Assembly (NCBI GenBank): GCA_003151955.1
Contig: PLZB01000055.1
Coordinates: 40,535-104,534 of the forward strand
DNA from: Acidimicrobiaceae bacterium
GTDB taxonomy: Bacteria; Actinomycetota; Acidimicrobiia; Acidimicrobiales; UBA8190
Length of the DNA: 64,000 nt
Direction: 5' to 3'
The notes under the pieces were generated by a model. The model ran no database searches and was not told where the DNA came from. It was given only the letters and a program-made list of their open reading frames with translations. Made by a program: the position numbers and the translations under genes. This document shows positions 1-7,802 of the stretch, piece by piece (the stretch's first letter is position 1; each line of letters opens with the position of its first letter).

Positions 1-69
1 GGCCCCATCGGGATGGACGAGATGGCCGACTCCCCCCTCCCCGTGACGGCAGCCGAACCCGTTCCCTGA
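1..69 (+). CDS. 3' end of an unidentified CDS (partial)
   Basis: The first forward frame is open from the window edge to TGA at 67-69 and would end in ...ADSPLPVTAAEPVP. Only 22 codons are visible and no domain can be recognised. In DNA this GC-rich an open frame of this length can arise by chance. The next gene starts 58 bp later with its own promoter-like sequence, which fits an unrelated upstream gene ending here. Confidence 0.35.
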   Translation, partial: GPIGMDEMADSPLPVTAAEPVP

Positions 70-92
70 CCGACCCCGGGGAGGTCCTCCCG

Positions 93-122
93 TTGACCCG
101 GTCCGGCTGGGGCCGCCAGAGT
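93..122 (+). promoter_or_regulatory. Probable leaderless promoter of the tandem-GNAT gene
   Basis: A -35-like TTGACC (93-98) and a -10-like CAGAGT (117-122) are separated by 18 bp. The ATG at 128 follows the -10 by only 5 nt, so a transcript starting at the usual distance would begin at or next to the start codon. No Shine-Dalgarno sequence precedes the ATG. Confidence 0.5.
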
Positions 123-127
123 GGACC

Positions 128-1111
128 ATGGTCGAGCTCGAGGCGGTGGGTCCCGACGGCTGGGCCCGCTGGCGGGAGGTCCGCCTGGCCGCCCTGACCG
201 ACGCCCCCCAGGCCTTCAGCTCCCGCCTCGAGGAGTGGGAGGGGGCCGCTGAGGAGCGCTGGCGGGCCCGCCTGGCCGGGGTGGCCCTCAACCTCCTGGC
301 CCTCGATGGGGACCGGACTGTCGGGATGGTCAGTGCCACCGCCGCCGACCCGGGTGGGGTGGTCGAGCTCCTCTCCACCTGGGTCGATCCCGGCTCCCGG
401 AGCCAAGGGGTCGGGGACCTCCTCCTGGCCGGGGTCATCGGCTGGGCCACCGGGAGGGGGGCCGACCGGGTCATCCTCTCGGTCCTGGACGGGAACGGGC
501 CGGCGGCCGGCCTCTACCACCGCCACGGATTCCGGGAGACCTGGAGGGGAGAGGACCGGCCCGGTGAGATCCCGATGGGACGCCCCCTGGTGGAGCTCCG
601 GGAGGCCCGAGCCGATGACCTCGGCTTCCTGGCCGAGATGCTCCGGGAGGCGGCCCTCTGGCGCCCCGGTGGGGAACGACCCGGGGTGGAAGCGGTCCTG
701 GCCGACCCGGGCCTGGGCCGCTACCTGGCCGGCTGGCCCCGGGCCGGCGACCGGGGGGTGCTCGCCCTCGACGGCTGGGGGGCCCGCCCCGTCGGGGGGG
801 CCTGGATCCGGCTCTTCCCGGTCGACGACCCCGGCTACGGCTTCCTCGCCCCCGACGTCCCCGAGCTCAGCGTCGGGGTGGTCGAGGACCGGCGGGGCCA
901 GGGCATCGGCCGGGCCCTCCTCGAGGAGCTCCTGGAACTGGCCCGCCAGGACGGGCACTCGGCGATCAGCCTGAGCGTGGAGGTCGGGAACCCGGCCGGG
1001 GAGCTCTACCGGCGTCTCGGGTTCCGCCCGGTCGGGGGATCGGGGGCCTCGGAGACCATGCGACTCGATCTGGACGATGGAGTCGGCCGAGGCGGTGTGG
1101 TCCAGCGGTAG
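128..1111 (+). CDS. Tandem GNAT-family N-acetyltransferase
   Basis: This 327-residue protein carries two GNAT acetyltransferase folds in tandem, about residues 1-150 and 155-315. Each has the acetyl-CoA pyrophosphate-binding loop (SRSQGVGDLLL in the first copy, RRGQGIGRALL in the second) followed by the late N-x-x-A/G-x-x-L-Y-x-x-x-G-F element (GLYHRHGF and ELYRRLGF). GNAT enzymes transfer an acetyl group from acetyl-CoA to an amine; the substrate cannot be read here. Double-GNAT proteins of this size include mycothiol synthase (MshD), but I see nothing specific enough for that name. The last codons run into the first unit of the 23-bp array. Confidence 0.85.
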   Translation: MVELEAVGPDGWARWREVRLAALTDAPQAFSSRLEEWEGAAEERWRARLAGVALNLLALDGDRTVGMVSATAADPGGVVELLSTWVDPGSRSQGVGDLLLAGVIGWATGRGADRVILSVLDGNGPAAGLYHRHGFRETWRGEDRPGEIPMGRPLVELREARADDLGFLAEMLREAALWRPGGERPGVEAVLADPGLGRYLAGWPRAGDRGVLALDGWGARPVGGAWIRLFPVDDPGYGFLAPDVPELSVGVVEDRRGQGIGRALLEELLELARQDGHSAISLSVEVGNPAGELYRRLGFRPVGGSGASETMRLDLDDGVGRGGVVQR

Positions 1112-1212
1112 CGTCGGCCATGGGCGAGCGGTAGCGCAGGAGCTGGTCTAGTGGCAGTGTTGATGATGGTCTAGCGGTAGTGTAGTTAGTGGTCCTGTAG
1201 TAGCGTGGGCAC
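1098..1212 (+). repeat. Five-unit tandem repeat, exact 23-bp period, at the ATPase promoter
   Basis: Units begin at 1098, 1121, 1144, 1167 and 1190, each exactly 23 bp apart. The first 17 bp are conserved (TGGTCTAGCGGTAGTGT in unit 4); the last 6 vary. Every unit has a hexamer at the same place: TAGCGT, TAGCGC, CAGTGT, TAGTGT, TAGCGT. The last of these (1201-1206) lies 7 nt before the ATG at 1214, the leaderless -10 position seen for other genes in this window. The array therefore repeats a promoter-like element. It begins inside the 3' end of the GNAT gene. It resembles a tRNA D-arm in short stretches but no tRNA folds here. Confidence 0.9.
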
Positions 1213-1229
1213 CATGGAGTACTGCCCAC
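1205..1229 (+). promoter_or_regulatory. Inverted repeat enclosing the ATPase start codon
   Basis: Arms GTGGGCA (1205-1211) and TGCCCAC (1223-1229) are perfect complements, and the 11-nt loop contains the ATG at 1214. It could be an operator overlapping the transcription start, or an RNA hairpin presenting or hiding the start codon. Half of it belongs to the last 23-bp unit. Confidence 0.5.
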
Positions 1230-2485
1230 GAGTGGTCGACGCCGAGCTCGACGAGCTGATGGAGAACCTTCCAGCGCTCGCCCTGGAAGGGCCCCGCGGC
1301 GTTGGGAAGACCGCCACCGCAGCCCGGCGGGCCGACCACGTCTGGGCGTTGGACGACCGGGACCAACGGGAGATCCTGGCCGCTGACCCCACCCAACTCG
1401 GGCGGATCCGAGGCACCATCCTCATCGACGAGTGGCAGCGGTATCCGCCCATCTGGGACTCCGTCCGCCGCAGCGTTGACGGTGGCGCCGGCCCGGGGCG
1501 GTTTCTGCTGACCGGGAGCGCCGAGCCGGTGGAGCGTCCGGCCCACTCCGGGGCAGGACGGATCGTGAGAATTCGAATGCGGCCCATGAGCCTGGCCGAG
1601 CGAGGCGTGGAAACTCCCACCGTCAGCTTGGGGGAGTTGCTCTCGGGCGCCCATCCGCCGGTCTCCGGAACAACAGATGTCGCCCTCGACACCTACGTCG
1701 AGGAGATCCTGGCCTCGGGCCTTCCCGGCATCCGGCGGTTCACGGAACGATCGAGAGACGCCCACCTCGAGAGCTACATGGCCCGTCTCGTCGAGCACGA
1801 CTTCGCTGAGCAAGGTCACGAGGTCAGGCGCCCGGCGGCACTGCTGGGATGGTTGAGGGCCTACGCCGCCGCCACCGCGACGACAACGAGCTACAACACC
1901 CTGTTGGCTGCCGCCAGCCCGGGGGAATCGGACAAACCCGCCAAGACGACGACCATCGCCTATCGCGACGTCCTCTCCCAGCTCTGGCTCGTCGATCCGG
2001 TACCCGGGTGGATGCCCACCCGGAATCCACTCAACCGGCTCACGCAGTTCCCGAAGCACCATCTCGCCGACCCGGCCCTCGCCGCCCATCTTCTCGGGGC
2101 CAGCAGCGGAGCTCTGCTCGAAGGCCGGGGAGCGGGACCCGACGTGCCCCGTGACGGGAGCCTGCTCGGAGCGCTCTTCGAATCGTTGGTGACTCAGAGC
2201 GCCCAGGTCTACGCCCAGGCCCACCAGGCCGGCGTGCGACACATGCGGACGAAGGACGCTCGCCACGAGGTGGATCTCATTATCGAGCGCCGAGATCAGC
2301 GGGTGGTGGCCCTGGAGGTGAAGCTCACCTCAGCGCCGATCGACGACGATCTCAGACATCTCCGTTGGCTGAGAGATGAACTTGGCGACGATCTCCTCGA
2401 CGCCGCAATCATCACCACAGGCAAGTTCGCCTACCGACGACCCGACGGCATCGCCGTCATCCCCGCCGCCCTCCTGGGCCCCTGA
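1214..2485 (+). CDS. ATP-binding protein, AAA_14 ATPase with C-terminal DUF4143
   Basis: This 423-residue protein has an N-terminal AAA_14 ATPase with a Walker A loop (EGPRGVGKTATA, near residue 30) and a Walker B strand ending in ILIDEWQRYP (about residue 75). The C-terminal DUF4143 half contains the nuclease-like H-E-V-D-L-I-I / V-A-L-E-V-K pattern (ARHEVDLIIE, VVALEVKL). This family is widespread, often laterally transferred, and has no settled function. ATG at 1214 is preferred over in-frame GTG at 1205 because a TAGCGT -10 box lies 7 nt before it. The gene uses visibly more A/T-ending codons than its neighbours, which fits transfer. A decayed relative lies at 52.2-53.5 kb. Confidence 0.88.
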   Translation: MEYCPRVVDAELDELMENLPALALEGPRGVGKTATAARRADHVWALDDRDQREILAADPTQLGRIRGTILIDEWQRYPPIWDSVRRSVDGGAGPGRFLLTGSAEPVERPAHSGAGRIVRIRMRPMSLAERGVETPTVSLGELLSGAHPPVSGTTDVALDTYVEEILASGLPGIRRFTERSRDAHLESYMARLVEHDFAEQGHEVRRPAALLGWLRAYAAATATTTSYNTLLAAASPGESDKPAKTTTIAYRDVLSQLWLVDPVPGWMPTRNPLNRLTQFPKHHLADPALAAHLLGASSGALLEGRGAGPDVPRDGSLLGALFESLVTQSAQVYAQAHQAGVRHMRTKDARHEVDLIIERRDQRVVALEVKLTSAPIDDDLRHLRWLRDELGDDLLDAAIITTGKFAYRRPDGIAVIPAALLGP

Positions 2486-2502
2486 TCAGGGCACCGACGG
2501 GC

Positions 2503-2519
2503 GGGGGCCTCATGCCCCG
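2503..2519. terminator. Small hairpin at a convergent junction
   Basis: GGGGC (2504-2508), a 5-nt loop and GCCCC (2514-2518) form a short stem just after the ATPase stop, between two convergent genes. No T tract follows. The rest of 2486-2579 shows nothing else. Confidence 0.3.
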
Positions 2520-2579
2520 AATCGGGCTCCAACCGGCTCGGGCCCCCTTGCAGAAGCTCGAAAGGCCAGCGGTGATCGA

Positions 2580-3059
2580 TCAGTCCAGCTCGGCCAGGAC
2601 CTCGCCGATGATCTTGGTCGCCTCATGGGCGGGCAGGACCTCGCCTCCCTCGGAAGCGGCGACCTCGACGGCGAAGTCCTCGACGGAATGGACCCCGCCG
2701 ACGAGGACGTGCCGGAGAGCCTCACCACTGGCCTCGGGGTCTTCGAGGGCCTCGACGGCGGGGCCGACGGCGTGATCGGGGGAAATGGCCACGGCGTGGA
2801 CGAGGGTCATCGCCTCCTGCCGTCCACCGGGGGTGGAGAGGGCGGCCGCCCGGTCGGGATTCTGCTGGCTGTCCCATTCGGCCAGGGCCTCGTCGAAGCC
2901 CCCCTCGCCGGGGTGGAGGAGCCTCGTCCCCGGTTCGCCCGACTCGGTCCCCCCGTCGGCTCCGGGCGGGGCGGAGTCGGCTTGATCGTCGGACTCGTGC
3001 CGACGTTGGGGCACAACCGGGACGAGGAGGGTGCCGTCGGCGTTCCGGACGATATCCAT
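2580..3059 (-). CDS. Hypothetical protein, 159 residues
   Basis: I do not recognise a family. The start is set at ATG 3059 (MDIVRNADGTLLVPVVPQ) because a Shine-Dalgarno GGAG lies 7 nt upstream and the sequence before it is low-complexity and noncoding in character. The protein has an acidic, Pro/Gly-rich stretch and then a mostly helical C-terminal half (EALAEWDSQQNP, VHAVAISPDHAVGPAVEAL, AHEATKIIGEVLAELD). No signal peptide or membrane segment is visible, so it is probably cytoplasmic. It stands alone, convergent with the ATPase and 100 bp downstream of the methyltransferase. Confidence 0.6.
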   Translation of the reverse strand: MDIVRNADGTLLVPVVPQRRHESDDQADSAPPGADGGTESGEPGTRLLHPGEGGFDEALAEWDSQQNPDRAAALSTPGGRQEAMTLVHAVAISPDHAVGPAVEALEDPEASGEALRHVLVGGVHSVEDFAVEVAASEGGEVLPAHEATKIIGEVLAELD

Positions 3060-3159
3060 GGTGGTGCTCCGTTCGGGAGGGGAGCCGAAGAGGTGCCCCA
3101 CCGCCGTCCACCCTACCCAGGCCCTCGGCCGTTCAATCCTCGGAGGGGGCTTCCCTGCC

Positions 3160-3948
3160 TCAGAGCCCGGACCGGGCCAGGACGAAGGCTGAGTTCCCAT
3201 CGCTCCGGGTCAGATCCCGGCCGGCCGGATCGACCGCGGTCTCTGCCACCCAGCCGGAGCGGGCCAGGAACCCGGCCAGGTCCTCCCGGGGGATCTCGGA
3301 GGTCAGGTCCTCCCCCATCGATGCCACCACGGCCCGGAGACGGGCCCGGCTGGCCCGACCGGCCCCGGTGACCGGGACGAGGGCCAGCGTGACGGCGAGC
3401 CGGCTGCCTCGAGGACAGGCCGCAGAGAGGCCACCGAGGAGGCTCCCGAGCACCTCGACGGGGAGGTATTCGGCCACCCCCTCGCAGATGGAGAGTGTCG
3501 GCCGACCCGGATCGTGGTCCACACCGGCCAGAGCGGCGGGGAGGTCCCCGGTCAGGAAGTCGACGGCGGCGAAGCCCACCCCGGAGGTGTCGATCCCGAG
3601 GCGGGCGAGGCGACCGAGCTTGTCGGCCTGGGTCTCGGGGTGGTCGAGCTCGAAGAACCGGACCCCCGCCCGGGCGTAGCGGAGACCCCGGCCGTCGTAG
3701 CCGGCCCCGGCCAGGACGACCTGGTCGATCCCTTCCTCCAGTGCCCCGAGGAGGACCCCGTCGACCCAGGCCGTCCGGGCCCGGAGGTAGTTGGTCAGGG
3801 GGGTGACCCCGGGCTCCAGGCCGGCGGCGACGTCGGCCTGGAGGCGGTCGTCGTCCCCGGGCCGGCCTCCCGGAATACAGGGTCGGGGGAAGGTGAGCCG
3901 CTGGGCCGCCACCCGCCGGGCCGTCTCCGAGGCCCGGCCCTCCCTCAC
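3160..3948 (-). CDS. Class I SAM-dependent methyltransferase, leucine carboxyl methyltransferase (LCM) family
   Basis: The 262-residue protein shows the LCM-family (PF04072-like) order: a TPLTNYLRARTAWVDGVL segment, SAM motif I in VLAGAGYDGRGLRYA (about residue 80), the acidic strand FELDHPETQADK, and the late ICEGVAEYLP element. These O-methyltransferases act on carboxyl or polyketide-like small molecules in actinobacteria; the substrate is unknown. The GTG start at 3948 overlaps the TGA of the DUF6285 gene by 4 nt, so it is the last gene of a translationally coupled operon. The C-terminus is complete. Confidence 0.82.
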   Translation of the reverse strand: MREGRASETARRVAAQRLTFPRPCIPGGRPGDDDRLQADVAAGLEPGVTPLTNYLRARTAWVDGVLLGALEEGIDQVVLAGAGYDGRGLRYARAGVRFFELDHPETQADKLGRLARLGIDTSGVGFAAVDFLTGDLPAALAGVDHDPGRPTLSICEGVAEYLPVEVLGSLLGGLSAACPRGSRLAVTLALVPVTGAGRASRARLRAVVASMGEDLTSEIPREDLAGFLARSGWVAETAVDPAGRDLTRSDGNSAFVLARSGL

Positions 3949-4340
3949 GACCCGAGGTAGGCCGGGTTGGCCACGGCCAGCTTGTCGGCCACCGAGGCCC
4001 GGACGGCGGCCCGGACCTCCCCCGGCCGGTCGTCGAACCGGCCGGCCCGGATGGCCTGGGCCAGCTCCGTCTCGGTCTCCAGGCCGAGGTCGGCCAGCCG
4101 GGCGGCGTGGGCAGCGGCCTGGTCCGCTCCGAGATCCATCTCCCGGGCCACCATCGAGACGACGTTGGCGGCCACCCGGGCGTGGAAGGAGAGCCGGCCT
4201 CCGGTACCGGGGACGACCTGCTCGGTGAGGAACTCCGCCACCGCCTCCAGGAGCTCCCCGGCCGAGGGGATGTCGTGGGGCGCCCCCGCCCCGGCGGGGT
4301 CGGCTCCCCCCGGGCCGGTGGGGTCGGGGATATTGGTCAC
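3945..4340 (-). CDS. DUF6285-domain protein, probable partner of the upstream APH kinase
   Basis: This small (131-residue) helical protein has the DUF6285 pattern: HDIPSAGELLEAVAEFL near the start, then VPGTGGRLSFHARVAANVVSM and a final KLAVANPAYL. DUF6285 genes typically sit beside APH-type phosphotransferases. A comparable small subunit supports the 4-hydroxyacyl-CoA kinase LvaA in Pseudomonas levulinate catabolism; that LvaB is the same family is my inference. It starts at GTG 4340 and overlaps the kinase stop by 4 nt, so the two are probably made in a fixed ratio. Confidence 0.75.
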   Translation of the reverse strand: MTNIPDPTGPGGADPAGAGAPHDIPSAGELLEAVAEFLTEQVVPGTGGRLSFHARVAANVVSMVAREMDLGADQAAAHAARLADLGLETETELAQAIRAGRFDDRPGEVRAAVRASVADKLAVANPAYLGS

Positions 4341-5350
4341 GGGGCCGAGCCGGCCGGCTGAGCTTCGACCGGGTCGACCCGGTCGAGGAGGTCGAGGAGA
4401 TCCCACTCCACCTCGCAGACCCGCCGGCCGATGGCGGCCAGCTCCACCGACCTGACGGCCCCCGTGGTGTGGGTGAGGGCCTGGACGATGCAGATGATCC
4501 CCCACCGCAGCGTCCCCAGGACCTCCCACCACAGGAGGGCCTCCCGGTCGACGACGGCACCGGCGGCCTCCTCGTAGGCGGAGACGAGCTCCTCGGTGGT
4601 CCCGAAGCCCCCGACCGGGAGGGCGGCCCCGAAGCGCCAGGCCTTGACCGAGAGCCAGCCCAGGTCCTCGAGGGGGTCCCCCCGGTGGGCCAGCTCCCAG
4701 TCGAGGACGGACCGGAGCCCCTCCGGTCCGACGATGAGGTTCCCGTTGCGGAAGTCCCCGTGGACGACGCACTCCCCCGACCGGGCCGGCCGCTGGGAGG
4801 CCAGCCATCGGAGCCCGAGCTCGAAGGCAGGGTGGGGCTGGCCCAGCCGGTCGAGGAGGGTCCGGAGCTGCTCGAGCTGGTCCCCCCCGCTGAGCCCGGG
4901 GATCTCCGACGGGGGGATCCGGTGGATGGCGGCCAGGGCTCGGCCGCACTGGGCCGTGAGAACCCGGCGGGCCTCCCCGTAGGCGTCGTCCCGGAGGATC
5001 CTCCGGGGGATGGTCTCCCCCTCGACATGGTCCATGACGACGAAGATCCCGAGGCCCCCCGGATCGGTGCCGGCCAGGAGGACCGGGGGGACGGGGACCC
5101 CGTAGCGGGCGGCGGCCGAGAGGAGGTCACCTTCGAGGTGGAGCCCCGAGAGGGCCGCTCCCGACGGGTCACGGCGCAGGACGAGCCGGCGCGACTCCTC
5201 CGCTCCCCCGCCGGGGGATGTGAGGGTGAAGCTCCAGGTCTCCCGGGACGCTCCCCCCGGGAACCGGGCCAGGTCACCCACGGTGAGGTCCTCCCCGACC
5301 ACCGGACCGAGGACGGCCTCGAGCCGGTCGGCCAGCACCGCCCGGTCCAC
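4337..5350 (-). CDS. Aminoglycoside-phosphotransferase-like (APH) kinase, acyl-CoA-type
   Basis: The 337-residue kinase has the APH fold signatures: a GGASRETWSFTL glycine-rich segment, the catalytic loop VVHGDFRNGNLIV (about residue 195) and the metal-binding VLDWELAHRGDPLEDLGW. This subgroup is related to the APH domain of ACAD10/11 and to LvaA, which phosphorylate hydroxyacyl-CoA thioesters rather than antibiotics. It lies in an operon after a lipoprotein gene (2-bp gap) and overlaps DUF6285 (GTGA), which supports a metabolic role. The substrate is inference. Confidence 0.8.
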   Translation of the reverse strand: MDRAVLADRLEAVLGPVVGEDLTVGDLARFPGGASRETWSFTLTSPGGGAEESRRLVLRRDPSGAALSGLHLEGDLLSAAARYGVPVPPVLLAGTDPGGLGIFVVMDHVEGETIPRRILRDDAYGEARRVLTAQCGRALAAIHRIPPSEIPGLSGGDQLEQLRTLLDRLGQPHPAFELGLRWLASQRPARSGECVVHGDFRNGNLIVGPEGLRSVLDWELAHRGDPLEDLGWLSVKAWRFGAALPVGGFGTTEELVSAYEEAAGAVVDREALLWWEVLGTLRWGIICIVQALTHTTGAVRSVELAAIGRRVCEVEWDLLDLLDRVDPVEAQPAGSAP

Positions 5351-5352
5351 CG

Positions 5353-6945
5353 TCAGCCGCTGCTCGCCGTAACGGAAGCGGAGGAGCCGTCGTAGGTCCC
5401 ATCCCCCGAGTACACGGCGCCCAGGGTCCTGTCGATGGTCCCGAGGAAGACGGTGCAGCTCACGCTGGCCGGCGCCGTGGCCGTAAGCACCTGGGGGGGG
5501 CAGCCCGGAATGGGGTTCCCCTGGAGATCGAACGCCACTGAGCCCCCCGGCGTCCCGCTCCCGGTGGTGGGCGTCACGGTGACGGTGACGGTGTAGGTGA
5601 CCGTGTAGGTGACGGGGTCCGGCGGCGAGGCCACGACGGAGATGGTGGTGGTGCTCGGCTCGAGGTTCCCCAGGGCGGCGCCGGTCTCCTCCACCAGCGG
5701 GCCGGCCGGGCTCCCACCGTCAGCACCGACGGCGGCGCAGGCCGCGTCGCCCTTGGCCAGGGTGCAGGACACACCGTACAGCCCGGGGCCCGCCGATCCG
5801 TCGGCCAGGGCGGGCTGGGGACTGGGGGTGACCGACCAGTTGGCCCCGTCCCAGGATTCCACGGCGGCCTGGTCGGGAATGGCCAGTCCCCCGGTATCGA
5901 CACCGTTGCCGGCCAGGGAGCCCACGGCCACGCACGATGCCACCGAGAGGCAGGACACGGCGGTGAGGACCCCGTTGCTGATGGTGGAGGTGGCGGCCAC
6001 CCCGGGGCTGGCCACGGCCAGCCGGGGACTCGTCATGGATGTCCAGATGCTCCCATTCCAGGACACGGCGGCGGGGACGACGGCAGTCGGGGTTCCGGAG
6101 GACGAGGAGTACGTGTACGTGACCTGGCCCACGGCGGTGCAGGAGCTCGGGAGGGGGCAGGACACACCGTCGAGGGTGCCGTGGGCCCTCAACGGGGCCG
6201 GGAGGTTCCCCGCCGTCCACGACGTGCCGTTGAGCGCCACGGCCAGGGCTCCACTGCCGACGCCCACTGCCATGCAGTCGGTGGCATCGGCGCAGGACAC
6301 GCCCAGGAGGCTCCCGGAGACGCTCACGCCGGGCACAACGGACCAGGCCGTCCCGTCCCAGGTCTCGATGACGGTGGTGACCGTGGAAAGGAGAAGCATG
6401 AGCGGCGTGACGAGTGCGCCCACAGCCACGCAGTCGGTGGCCGACACACAGGACACCGAGCTGAGGCCGTAGTCAGGGCTCCCGCCGAACAGAAACCCGG
6501 ACCCGGGCGGTGGGGCCGGGCTGGGAACGGCCGACCAGGCCGATCCGTTCCAGATCTCGACGGGGGCGGGCCCGTTCGACGAGAAGCCGAAGCCCGACAT
6601 GTTCCCCCCGACGGCCACGCAGAAGGTGCTGGACACGCAGTCCACGCCATTCATCCCGTACGGCGTGGGACCACCGAAGGGCTCGGCGGTCCAGGTCCCG
6701 GCCACCTCGACCAGGGATCCCCCCGCCCCTACGGCCACGCAGTCGGCGGGGTCGGTGCAGGAGACGGCGCTGATGGAATCCGTGGCCGCGGCGGTGGCGG
6801 TGGCGACGGCACCCGAGTCGAGGGTCCAGGTGGCGGCGGCGTAGGGGAGGCAGCCGGCCAGAACAACGGCAGCCAGCCCGCCCCCGGCCCCGGCCAGCAG
6901 CCTCCGGGTGGTCGGTCCCCGGCGTCCCATCGTCGCTCGTCCCAA
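5353..6945 (-). CDS. Secreted lipoprotein with seven S-C-x5-C-x-A-V-G repeats and a C-terminal Ig-like domain
   Basis: A hydrophobic leader ends in a lipobox (VVLAGC, cysteine at about residue 32). The mature part has seven repeats of S-C-x(5)-C-x-A-V-G (for example SCTDPADCVAVG, SCADATDCMAVG; the last has a longer insert), each about 60-70 residues and rich in Trp, as in a beta-propeller whose blades are closed by small disulfide loops. The last ~90 residues form a bacterial Ig-like domain. The start may be TTG 6945, because TACGGT at 6952-6957 lies 6 nt before it; the ATG at 6930 is the alternative. It is exported and anchored outside; function unknown. Confidence 0.8.
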   Translation of the reverse strand: MGRATMGRRGPTTRRLLAGAGGGLAAVVLAGCLPYAAATWTLDSGAVATATAAATDSISAVSCTDPADCVAVGAGGSLVEVAGTWTAEPFGGPTPYGMNGVDCVSSTFCVAVGGNMSGFGFSSNGPAPVEIWNGSAWSAVPSPAPPPGSGFLFGGSPDYGLSSVSCVSATDCVAVGALVTPLMLLLSTVTTVIETWDGTAWSVVPGVSVSGSLLGVSCADATDCMAVGVGSGALAVALNGTSWTAGNLPAPLRAHGTLDGVSCPLPSSCTAVGQVTYTYSSSSGTPTAVVPAAVSWNGSIWTSMTSPRLAVASPGVAATSTISNGVLTAVSCLSVASCVAVGSLAGNGVDTGGLAIPDQAAVESWDGANWSVTPSPQPALADGSAGPGLYGVSCTLAKGDAACAAVGADGGSPAGPLVEETGAALGNLEPSTTTISVVASPPDPVTYTVTYTVTVTVTPTTGSGTPGGSVAFDLQGNPIPGCPPQVLTATAPASVSCTVFLGTIDRTLGAVYSGDGTYDGSSASVTASSG

Positions 6946-6964
6946 GATGAAACCGTAGCCTGGG

Positions 6965-7783
6965 TCACGCCCCGAAGGCGGCCCGGACCGCGGCCCCGCC
7001 CGGGATGGCCCGGTCCCACCAGCCGTAGGTGCCTTCCTCCCGGAGCTCCCGGGCCGCCTCCACGACCGCCCCGAAGCCGGCCATGGCGAAGGAGCCCCCG
7101 ACCGAGATCCGGGCCACCCCCAGGGCGGCCAGTTCGGCGACGGGAGGGCAGCCCGGGAGGGCCAGGACGCTGACGGGCCGGTCGACCGAGGCGAGGAGGG
7201 TCCGGAGATCTCCGGCGTCGTTCACCCTCGGGGCGAAGAGGACGTCGGCTCCGGCCTCCTGGTAGCGCTGGAGCCGGGTGATGGTGTCGGCCAGGTCGTT
7301 CCGGCCATGGAGGTGGTTCTCGGCCCGGCCGGTGAGGACGAGCCGGGCCGGGCCCCGGTGGGCCACCTCGGCCGCGGCGGCCACCCGGTCGGCGGCCTGG
7401 TCGATGTCGTAGATGGGGTCCTCGGGCCGTCCGGTGTAGTCCTCGACGGAGAACCCGGCCAGGCCGGTCCCGACTGCCAGTTTTGCCGTCTCCGCCACCC
7501 CGGCCGGATCGGCGGCGAAGCCGTTCTCGAGATCGCCGGACACCGGGACGTCGACGGCCCCGGCGAGGACCCGGGCATGGTCGAGGGCCTCGTCCCGGGT
7601 CACCGACCCGTCGAGCCGGCCCAGGGTGGCGGCGAACCCCCCGCTCGTCGTGGCCAGGGCCTCGAATCCGAGGGAGGCGAGGAGCTTGGCCGAGCCGGCG
7701 TCCCAGGCATTGGCCATGAGGAGGGGGGCACCGGGCCGATGGAGCTGGAGGAACCGTTCGGCCTGCTCGGCCTGGGTGGTCAT
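6965..7783 (-). CDS. Isocitrate lyase/PEP mutase-superfamily enzyme
   Basis: This 272-residue alpha/beta-barrel protein has the superfamily's N-terminal ANAWDAGSAKLLASLGF, the metal-site strand VSGDLENGFA and GFSVEDYTG. The isocitrate lyase catalytic KKCGH motif is absent (TGRAENHLHGR instead), so it belongs to the PEP mutase / oxaloacetate hydrolase / methylisocitrate lyase-like side, which makes or breaks C-C or C-P bonds of 2-oxo acids. The ATG at 7783 follows TAGGTT (7791-7796) by 7 nt, a leaderless layout. A PHO-box-like array begins just upstream, so phosphate control, and possibly a phosphonate role, are plausible but unproved. Confidence 0.82.
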   Translation of the reverse strand: MTTQAEQAERFLQLHRPGAPLLMANAWDAGSAKLLASLGFEALATTSGGFAATLGRLDGSVTRDEALDHARVLAGAVDVPVSGDLENGFAADPAGVAETAKLAVGTGLAGFSVEDYTGRPEDPIYDIDQAADRVAAAAEVAHRGPARLVLTGRAENHLHGRNDLADTITRLQRYQEAGADVLFAPRVNDAGDLRTLLASVDRPVSVLALPGCPPVAELAALGVARISVGGSFAMAGFGAVVEAARELREEGTYGWWDRAIPGGAAVRAAFGA

Positions 7784-7802
7784 GGGGGCCAACCTATCGG
7801 CA

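Noticed and set aside
1098-1212. tRNA-like or tRNA-fragment repeats
   Set aside because: The units resemble a D-arm in a few bases, but no acceptor or T-arm partner is present and the period is 23 bp, too short for a tRNA.
3160-5277. A single 705-residue reading frame
   Set aside because: Most of it is the Pro/Arg/Ser-rich shadow of the kinase and DUF6285 genes; only the last 262 residues form a real protein.
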